In this document: positions 1 through 7,800 of the stretch, piece by piece
How positions within the stretch are numbered: the first letter of the stretch is position 1
Layout: every line of letters begins with the position of its first letter
Assembly: GCA_003566215.1 (NCBI GenBank)
Contig: PXEJ01000085.1
Span: 1-7,960 of the forward strand
DNA from: Cyanobacteria bacterium T3Sed10_376R1m
GTDB lineage: Bacteria > Cyanobacteriota > Cyanobacteriia > Cyanobacteriales > Cyanobacteriaceae
DNA: 7,960 nt
Direction: 5' to 3'
Position numbers and translations under genes: made by a program
The notes under the pieces: model-generated
The model's database searches: none
Seen by the model: only the letters and a program-made list of their open reading frames with translations
What the model was told of the DNA's origin: nothing

Positions 1-2
1 AT

Positions 3-1235
3 GGTAATGAACCAAAGTATCTTAATTCTCCTGACACGGAATTATTTTCTAAAAGTCACACTTTGTTTGCTCTTGATAAGGCAAAAACAGACATTGTTAA
101 ACAAAATAAGGTTATTATTGTTGAAGGATATTTTGATGCGATCGCCCTTCACACCAAAAACATCACTAATGCAGTGGCAGTACTGGGTACAGCCCTAACA
201 AAAAGCCATGTTAATCTACTATCACGTTACACAGAATCTAAGGAAATTATTGTTAATTTTGATGCTGATAAGGCTGGTTTAAAAGCTACAGAAAGGGCGA
301 TTAAAGAGGTAGAAACTTTAATTTATGCTGGACAATTAAAGCTAAAAATTGTCACTATTCCTAATGGGAAAGATGCTGACGAATTTCTTAATTCTGGGGA
401 AAGTGCGATCGAAAATTATCATCAATTAATAGAAAAAGCACCCCTTTGGTTAGATTGGCAAATTGAGCAAATAATTAAAGATAAAAATTTACAACAAAGT
501 ACAGATTTTGAATTAACTTTTCAGAGTTTAGCTAGATTAATAAAAAAGATAAGTAACGAAGTAACTAAAGAATATTATTTATCAACCTGTGCCGAGATTT
601 TGAGTAACGGCAGAAGTCAGTTTGCAGGTGTTAATTATCAAGAATTTCAAAAAATATATCAAACATTAGAAAGATCAACTAAAGGATTTTATAATAAGAA
701 AAACAACTATCGTAATGTCAAAAACTTTAGTAAAAGTTCAGAAAATAATCAGGTACAAAAAGCAGAATTTCTTTTATTATTAATTTATATACACTGTCCA
801 AAATGGCGCGAAAGCATACTTGATCAATTAGATGAAAAAGACTTAGTTTTTACTTTATCTGCGTATCGTTTTTTATGGCAAATAATCCAAAGTTTAGAAG
901 AAAGTTTGGGGGGAAATAGTCAAGAAAATAATCTTTTGTGGACTTTACAGGAAAATATGGTTAACTATCCTAAATTTGCCGATGAATTAACTCCTATATT
1001 TAACCCCAGTGACAATGATACTCAAATATTATTTGCACCAGAAATTCATTTTAAATCAGCTATTGCTTGTTTACAAGGAGTAAAGTTAGAAAAATATAAC
1101 CAGTATTGCCAACAACAAATACCGTCTTTAAATCCGGTGAGTGATTTAGAAAAACTTAATTATTTTCATCAAGAAATTATAGCTACAAAAAAGGAGTTAT
1201 CTGAGTTAAAAAATATTAGGCTTTTATCGGGATAG
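3..1235 (+). CDS. dnaG: DNA primase DnaG, C-terminal 410 residues (5' end outside window)
   Basis: DnaG makes the RNA primers for Okazaki fragments and leading-strand starts and is recruited by the DnaB helicase. The reading frame is open to the left edge, and residues 1-28 (with PKYLNSPDTELF) match the end of the primase catalytic-core N-subdomain, so the gene starts upstream; the in-frame TTG at 63 is an internal Leu codon, not the start. The TOPRIM fold follows: EGYFDAIAL with the catalytic Glu at residue 41, the metal-binding Asp pair in FDADKAG at residues 87 and 89, and GKDADEF at 122-128. All the acidic residues expected of an active enzyme are present. Residues about 147-197 (PLWLDW onward) resemble the DnaB-binding segment, a Lys/Asn/Ser-rich linker spans about 222-250, and a helical C-terminal region that should contact DnaB runs from about 252 to 410. 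The zinc-binding N-terminus is not visible. The stop is TAG at 1233-1235. The gene is convergent with the next gene, 285 bp away. Confidence 0.96.
   Translation, partial: GNEPKYLNSPDTELFSKSHTLFALDKAKTDIVKQNKVIIVEGYFDAIALHTKNITNAVAVLGTALTKSHVNLLSRYTESKEIIVNFDADKAGLKATERAIKEVETLIYAGQLKLKIVTIPNGKDADEFLNSGESAIENYHQLIEKAPLWLDWQIEQIIKDKNLQQSTDFELTFQSLARLIKKISNEVTKEYYLSTCAEILSNGRSQFAGVNYQEFQKIYQTLERSTKGFYNKKNNYRNVKNFSKSSENNQVQKAEFLLLLIYIHCPKWRESILDQLDEKDLVFTLSAYRFLWQIIQSLEESLGGNSQENNLLWTLQENMVNYPKFADELTPIFNPSDNDTQILFAPEIHFKSAIACLQGVKLEKYNQYCQQQIPSLNPVSDLEKLNYFHQEIIATKKELSELKNIRLLSG
138..145. repeat. HIP1 octamer GCGATCGC (in dnaG)
   Basis: A perfect copy of the highly iterated palindrome HIP1, which is strongly over-represented in many cyanobacterial genomes. 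It lies inside the dnaG TOPRIM motif, where the reading frame turns it into part of the codons for Ala-Ile-Ala-Leu. It supports a cyanobacterial source. A near-copy with one mismatch (GCGATCGA) lies at 405-412. Confidence 0.85.
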
Positions 1236-1250
1236 ATTTAGATTAATCTA
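1233..1250 (+). terminator. Short palindrome at the dnaG stop, weak terminator candidate
   Basis: The six bases TAGATT occur twice in tandem (1233-1238 and 1239-1244) and are followed by their reverse complement AATCTA (1245-1250), giving the perfect 12-bp palindrome TAGATTAATCTA. It starts at the dnaG stop codon. It has no loop, little GC and no U-run directly after it, so it is at best a poor intrinsic terminator. It may instead be coincidental, or the insertion site of the element that follows. Confidence 0.2.
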
Positions 1251-1430
1251 GGCTTTGCTGAAAAAGTGGTACGGTGAGAAGAATTGACAATTAATAATTG
1301 ACAATGGACAATTATGAGGTTTTATTCTTTGGGTGTAGTATCTGTAATTTTTTACTTTTAATCATTTTTTGATACTTGTAGTATGTCTAAACTCTTGATA
1401 TTCATAGTTTTTGATTTATTCAGCAGACCC
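1251..1430. mobile_element. Possible decayed MITE or IS remnant, 180 bp, with imperfect terminal inverted repeats
   Basis: The left end GGCTTTGCTGAAAAA (1251-1265) matches the reverse complement of the right end (1416-1430, read as GGGTCTGCTGAATAA) at 12 of 15 positions, including an uninterrupted TGCTGAA core. The flanks look like an imperfect target duplication: TAATCTA just before the element (1244-1250) and TAATCATA just after it (1431-1438). The interior encodes no recognisable protein and contains a heptad-phased TTGACAA repeat. The element lies entirely between two intact convergent genes, where an insertion would be tolerated. The ends resemble terminal repeats of DDE-type insertion sequences as I remember them, but I cannot assign a family. 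In AT-rich DNA a 12/15 inverted match could arise by chance, so confidence is moderate to low. Confidence 0.35.
1284..1318. repeat. Heptad-phased short tandem repeat (STRR-like)
   Basis: Five consecutive 7-base units can be read: TTGACAA (1284-1290), TTAATAA (1291-1297), TTGACAA (1298-1304), TGGACAA (1305-1311) and TTATGAG (1312-1318). Two are identical and two others are close variants. Heptanucleotide short tandemly repeated repetitive sequences are a known feature of cyanobacterial intergenic DNA, and tracts built from variants of ATTGACAATT are common there. TTGACA also looks like a -35 box, but no gene lies suitably downstream on the plus strand, so I do not call a promoter. Confidence 0.6.
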
Positions 1431-1440
1431 TAATCATACT

Positions 1441-1490
1441 ATGAAATATTATTAAATTATAATAAATATTCAATATTTTAAATATTATTA
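1441..1490. other. A/T island with inverted and direct repeats between convergent genes
   Basis: Only 2 of these 50 bases are G or C. The self-complementary hexamer AATATT occurs four times (starting at 1445, 1465, 1472 and 1481). The decamer AATATTATTA is repeated directly at 1445-1454 and 1481-1490. The first copy can pair with TAATAAATATT at 1460-1470 with a single bulged base. The location just past the stop of the minus-strand gene suggests a transcription end region or easily melted spacer, but the stem has no GC pairs, so I do not call it an intrinsic terminator. Apart from this island, the palindrome and the possible element, the 285-bp gap holds nothing I can identify. Confidence 0.45.
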
Positions 1491-1520
1491 CCATTCCCTA
1501 TGATTGATTTAGGTTTATAA

Positions 1521-1847
1521 TTATTTCTTGGCTAATTTATTGTTCCAAATCCTTAAGATAAAAAATAAACAAATCAAGAAATAACCTGTAGTAATCATTC
1601 CATTTAGATACAATAACCGAAAAGAAAATAAATCATTAGTAACACTACTCCCTAACCATAAACTACTATACAAAATAAGCCAACTTAGTCCCATTTGCAG
1701 GGAAAGACGGCTTATCTTTTTATTTTGATAATTCATTTCTTTTTTTGACAATAAATTAACTAATGCCAAAATAGTCCCCAAGATAGGCATTAAATACAAA
1801 GATAGCTGTAGTTTAGATAAATTATTTTCTTGGTAGTTATTGTTCAT
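1521..1847 (-). CDS. Small three-helix membrane protein, function unknown, downstream of tamB
   Basis: This is a 108-residue protein that I cannot name; it has the look of a conserved cyanobacterial hypothetical membrane protein. Three hydrophobic segments are visible: about residues 13-33 (YLMPILGTILALVNLL), 46-67 (LSLQMGLSWLILYSSLWLG) and 76-100 (RLLYLNGMITTGYFLICLFF region). The loop between helices 1 and 2 is basic (KK at 35-36, KK at 43-44, R47), as is the tail (K104, K107, K108). By the positive-inside rule this loop and the C-terminus should be cytoplasmic and the Asn-rich N-terminus outside. No catalytic motif, cysteine cluster or signal peptide is seen beyond the single Cys in helix 3. 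The ATG at 1845-1847 lies only 8 bp after the tamB stop, so the two genes are very likely co-transcribed. A GAAGA stretch on the minus strand lies about 14 bases before the ATG, too far for a good ribosome site, so translation may be coupled to tamB. Confidence 0.8.
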   Translation of the reverse strand: MNNNYQENNLSKLQLSLYLMPILGTILALVNLLSKKEMNYQNKKISRLSLQMGLSWLILYSSLWLGSSVTNDLFSFRLLYLNGMITTGYFLICLFFILRIWNNKLAKK

Positions 1848-1855
1848 AGTTTTTA

Positions 1856-4800
1856 CTAAAATCTTCTTTGGTAACGCACCCGAAATTCATCATAAATGTA
1901 GTCATAGGATACAGATATATTCGACCTTTCTTGGAGAGGATAAACCCCTTCTATCAACGGAAATACCCTTAAATCTTTCATTCCCAAAGGTTTTCCCCAA
2001 CCACTTACCCTTTCATTTACCCCAAAAGTAAGATCGTTAAAAATAGGAACTAAAACAAACTGTAACACACCACTTTGCAATAAATCTCCATCCTCAATAT
2101 TTTCTAACTGACTAGCTAAATTTAAAAACTGCCCACCGATTATTAAATTAGCTAATTCTTGTTGACTACGACCCGGAACACTGGTTAGACTAACTAAAGG
2201 AGAACTAAGAATATCTAAATTAGAACCTTGAGGATTAAACGCAGTTTGATTGCTACATCTTGCCACACTATCTAATTTTTCCTGACTCCAACCTTGATCC
2301 TTAATTAAGGAATCACTATCGTCTAAGACAATGCAGGATGTTGGGTTATTCGCTGTTAGTAAAGGGGTTAAAGATTGTAAATTACCAACAATCGCCAACT
2401 CTACTCTCACGGTTTCTCCTCTTCCCCCTCTGACGAGAGGATCTATAATTTCATTATCTTGACTATTAATTAATTGACGGGAAAAGTCTGGAACATCAGC
2501 TTCCATGACGACATTTACCTCTGGATTTAATATTCCTTGTTCTTCTCGAAATATAATTCTGTTATCATTGCTTCTTGATAAAAAGAAGGTAGTTTGTTCA
2601 GAAAATGCACCCCCTAAAATGTTAGTGGGAGATGCACCCCCTAAGTAAATACGTCCTCTGCGTAGGTTTAAATTACCATTAGCTCTTATGTTTTCTATTC
2701 CTAATGCTCCTCCATTAGCTATTATTTCCCCATCAAATAATAGACGGTAGATGCCTCTTTGAGATATATCTAAACCATTTAATGTAACTCTAAAATTGTT
2801 AAATTGTGGCTGAAAAATATTTTGAGAATCATTAGAGTCGCTATTCCCTAGCCATTGACTGGCAATATTAATTTCTTCAGGGGTTAATTGTCGCCCATTA
2901 CCATTTTGATTGGGATTAGGAATAGAAACCCTACCTCCTTCTAATTGTAAAAAACCACCGATGAGAGGGTTTAAAACTGTTCCCTCAACGGTAACATCGG
3001 CGTTTACTCCCCCTCGATATAAATTATTAATGTTCAGGTTTTGGGATGGTATTTCAACTTTTAAGGGAGTTTCATTGTCAAGTTGGGGGTTAGTTAGAGG
3101 TAATATTCCCCCTACGTTAACCTCTGTATTATTTATTTTAGCTTGTACTTGGTTAAGGGCGATCGCACTTCCATCAATATCAACATCTCCCGAAACAAAA
3201 ATCGACTCATCAAGAGAAATACTATCTAATTGAGCATCCTGAAAATTCACCTTACCATTAATTTGAAGTTGATCTAAACTAGGACTGTCCAAGAAACGAT
3301 TGAGAGAAGCTACTTCCACATCAATATCAGCATTTGCTTCTCCCCCAGACAACTGTAATTGCCCCTTACTTAAAACCCCCAAAACTTCTAAAGCCTCCTT
3401 AGCCAAGGAAACATTGATTGTAGCCGGAAAAGGAGTAGCAAAAAGAGGGTGATATGGTAACACCGCAGAAATATTTATCTCATCAGGTGCCGTAGAAACA
3501 AAATTAAACAAATAATTTTCATAGACAAAATCCCCCCTAATTTCATCAGTTAAAATAGCACCATCAAAACTACTATCTTGCAAACTAATAGTACCTGACA
3601 TCAAAGGATTAGTAAAATTACCAGCCAATGTACCATCAATATTAACCCTGCCACCAAAATTAGAATCAGGCACAAACTGACTCAAATTATCCAAAGACAA
3701 ATTGCTAACTCGAAACTCTCCTTCCTGACTTGTTAAAGATAAATTACCAGCAAAATAAAACTCACTATCATTGACACTAATAGAAGCAGGTTGAATAGCC
3801 AAACTACCATCTTGAAAATTAGCCTTCAAAGTTACTTCGGGAATTATCACCGGTTGATTTTGTTGAATAACCAAGCCAATTCCCGTAACAATGTTAGGAA
3901 AAGACTCTTGAGGCAACCACTGCCAATTACTCCCCTCAAAATCAATATTCACACGGGGATTAGTTAACCTTCCAGCTACACTAAATTCCCCTTGATACTC
4001 TCCCGAAATCTCTAAATTATTAGGAATACCACCGGCTTCAATTTGTCTAGCAATTGCTTTAATTTGCCCATCGACAACATTTAAAATACTTATCTGTGTT
4101 GCCAACGTATTATCCTCATCACCCAAAGAAATATTTCCAATGCCATCTGCCGAAGCCAGAAAATCCCCCCGTTGAATTTGTTGCCCAATAGAAATTAAAG
4201 TATCTATATCACCAATCTGTAAAGTTTGAATAATATCCCCAACATCACCATCAACATTTAACCTACCCTGTATTTCTTGGGTAGCAAAATTAAAACTACC
4301 ATCTAAACTATAAACAGAATCACCAAATCTTAAAGAAGCATCCCTTAATTGGGCCACATCATCATCAAAAACAAAACTAGCACTTATTTCCTCGGCAATA
4401 ATATTACCGATACCAATTTCAGTTAATTTAAAACTACCCCTACTGCTAAAATCTTCTAAATTAACTGTTACTTCCTGCTCTACTTTTCCCTGTAAACTAC
4501 CTAAAATTCCATAATTAACCCCGGGAGAAATATTTAAATTATCCAACCTAAAATCTCTCACCCGAGCAGTAAATTCATTCCCTCGTCTTCTCCCTTCCAC
4601 TAAAAATCCGGGATCTCCTACTTGTTTGATGATAAACTCATCAGGTATAAAAGCAATATAGTTATCCGAATTCACAGGAGTAATATTATTAGGAATTAAA
4701 CTAATAAAAATAACATCATCATTTCCCGTTAAATCCAAAAGAATTTTTTCACTAAAGTTAACTTGTAAATTTCCTGTAAGTAAAGATTCAAATCGAATCC

Positions 4801-7800
4801 CATTTAAAATTAAATTAGCTACCCTAACATCTCCATCAACCAAAAAATTATTTTCTCCTAGAGGATTACTTAATAGATTTTGCCCCCTCACCCTACCCAT
4901 AAAGTTAGCAATACCTTGTAAATCTACTTCCTCTGGTAATAAATTAATCCCCTCTTGTTGGGGAATTCGTGCCAAAATTTCATTAGCTGGTAAGGCAGCT
5001 AAATTTCCTCTACTCTCAACATTTAAATCTAAGTTATTTATATCAAGATTAGTAAATAAATTAGCTAAAGTAAAATTTCCTTGTGCGGTAACTTCATTTT
5101 CTCCCACTTGTAACAAAGCACTACTAACGTTTATATTTGCGGAAGGATTGGGTTGGAATAAAGAAATGATACTTCCCCCTAAGCTGATATTACTATCAAG
5201 GAAAGAATCAGTTAAGACTTCGTCTTCCAAGGTAATTGCTAGTTGTTGGGCTAGATTTTCTAGGTTAACTTTTTCCGTGACTAAATTTCCTTGCCATTGA
5301 TTATTGTTAATAACAGTAGTTAAGTTTCCTTTTCCTTGCCCCACATTAAAATTAGTTGCAGCGTTAAGATTGAGGCTACTTAATGACGAGATAGTTTCAT
5401 TGTTAAGATAGTTATTCGTAGCTGTTAAAATATCATTCAGAGAAACATTGAGATTAATTTGGCTATTAATTTGGTTAGCATCAATAGGAAAATTAGTAAT
5501 AATTTTTTGTGCGTCAAGATTATTGCCATCGGCGCTGACAGTTACAAAACCATTAGCAATGGTAGTTTTACTGTTAATATTTCCATCCTCAAAGACAGTG
5601 TTAAAGTTGCTTTCTCCCCGTAAGCTATTAATTTGATTAAGGCTAGTAATGGTAAAGGGTTGTTGAATAACATCGAATAATTCCCCTGTATTGGCACTAA
5701 AGTTTAAATTTCCCCTACTAATTTGCCCTCTAATACTATTTTCAGTTAGTCTATTAAGATTTACACCACTAACATTTCCCGTAACAGTAGTTTGTTGTGC
5801 ATTAATTCTTGTAATAGTGTTAACTAAACCATCAGAAACCCTAAGACGATTATCAGCATTAACAATTAGACTAGGTAAAGCATTTAAAATATTTTCGTTA
5901 TTAGCAAAGGCGGCTTGACTATTAATTAATTCTGGGGTGTTAACAGATAAATTAATTTGACTGTCTTCTACTGTTAAAGCCAAAGCTGGGTTGAGAGAAG
6001 TTACATCCACAGAAGAAACATTCGCTAGTAGAGTTGTGTTTTGTGAGTCAATGTTACTAGATACATTGGCGAAACCTCCATTTACTTCTAATTCACTAAC
6101 AAAGTTAAGGTTAAAGGTAGTTAAATTTTTTTCTCTAATAGCTACTAATTCTTGAATGTCGGCTTCTAATCTGATACTACTGTTAATTATTCTGCTATCT
6201 AGGGGAAGATTATTCGCCAGTCTATGGATAGATATTTCTCGTGCATTACCGTCGGCAAGTATTTTGCCATTTTCTAGGGTTGAATTAAAGACTAGGCTTC
6301 CTGTATCAATTATTAAACGAATATCAGAAGTGGCGGAAATATTCTCTAAGTCAAGATTATTGAGATTACCCCGAACATTTACATTTCCTTCTCTAGCAAT
6401 AATAGGAATAGTGCTATTAAAATTTTGACAGTTATTATTAATACTCAAACAATATTGATTTATGAAAGGAGTAAGGCTGACGGAGTTTATTCCTAAGGTA
6501 GTATCCCAATTTTTAGTCCCTAAATCACCGTTACCGCTAACCGTTATTATTCCATCATTGTTAACTATTAACTGTGTATTTTGAATATTTATCTGATTAT
6601 CTTTGAGTGTCAACTCTCCTCTACCAAAAATCTCTCCTATTTCTTGAGTGTTAGCTGGGGGGATGTTAAAACTTATTAATCCTTCTAAGTTATCAATACT
6701 TCCTTTAATATCTCCTTGTGCTTGTAGTTGATTTAGTCTAAATTCTGGAGGAATCAGGTTATAAACCGTTAGTAACTGCTGGGTGGGTAAATCGGCATTG
6801 AAACTGAGTTGTAGAGGAAAGCTATTAAAGTCAATTTCTTCTTGATTGGTTAATTTTTCTCGAAGGTTGGTGTTAATTAACCCCGTGGCGATAATTTCTC
6901 CTCCTGTTTCGGGGATGATTTCTAAGCGATTGAGTTTTATTTCGTCTAGGTTACTTTCTAGTAGGGCGATGGTTTTGCCTAAGTTAATTTTATCGATGAC
7001 GGTGTTGTCAATTTCTAAGGTACTATTAATTTGAGGATTGTCTATTTCTCCTGTAATGGTTGTATTAGCGTTAACGATACCGTTAAAATTGATGGGAGAT
7101 TCTATGGCTAGGGAAGAAAAAAGATTGTTTATGTTGATGGGGTTGATGTTTCCTTGTAAGTCATAACCTTTGTCTAAGTCTATGCTTCCCGATATTTTTC
7201 CTTCTATTTCTCCGAAATTACCATTGATTTCTTGTATGTTTATTAGTTGTCCATTGATTGTTATAAATCCGTTACTGGTGAAGGTTTGTCTTTTGATGCT
7301 ATTAAGGGTTGCACTATTATTTTGATTGATGGTACTTGTTAAGGGTATTTCTCCTTCAACATCGGTAATGGCAATATTACCTATTCCTTGAACTTGGTTA
7401 AAGTCTTGGAAAGAAGGGATTTGAAGGTCTAAATTGGTATTAAGTTTTCCTTGATTAAGCTTAAAGGGAATTTCGGGAGTAAATCGGCTGAGTTGGTTTA
7501 TGTCAAAGTCTTGTATTTCTATTTGGGCTTTTGTTTCGGTGGTGGTTAATAGTGTCTCTCCCCGGAGATTTATTTGACTGTTGTTAATTTTGCTTTGTAT
7601 TCGATAGTCTAAGGGTTGATTCTGGTTGTCGTATAAAAGGTTTAGGCTAATGTTACTTGCTGTTTCTATGGCTTGGGTATTTTGGTTGGGGGTAACTGCT
7701 AGGGTTGCTTTTTCTATGGTTAGGGATATGTTGGCGGTTATGGGTAATTCTGGTAATTCTAAGGTATCGGGGATTTCTAGTTCTTCTTCTTCTTCGTCAA

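Noticed and set aside
63..65. TTG as the start codon of dnaG
   Set aside because: Primase-specific sequence (PKYLNSPDTELF) continues in frame upstream to the window edge, so this is an internal Leu codon.
1..198. Open frame from the first ATG, 65 codons, plus strand
   Set aside because: It is in a different frame from DnaG; the DnaG frame, with conserved primase sequence, begins at base 3 and covers the same DNA.
1284..1320. TTGACA as a -35 promoter box on the plus strand
   Set aside because: The hexamer is part of a heptad repeat, and no plus-strand gene follows; downstream DNA is antisense to the minus-strand operon.
1236..1520. tRNA, small RNA or CRISPR array in the intergenic gap
   Set aside because: No cloverleaf, no T-loop GTTCGA-like motif and no evenly spaced long repeats with unique spacers are present; only the short repeats described are seen.
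1840..2031. Plus-strand open frame of 63 codons opposite the tamB 3' end
   Set aside because: It lies antisense to the conserved DUF490 C-terminus and to the start of the small membrane gene, with no ribosome site or recognisable protein features.
2910..3233. Plus-strand open frame of 107 codons inside tamB
   Set aside because: It is antisense to well-conserved TamB sequence; its length is expected by chance opposite a long gene, and its composition is that of a complement shadow.
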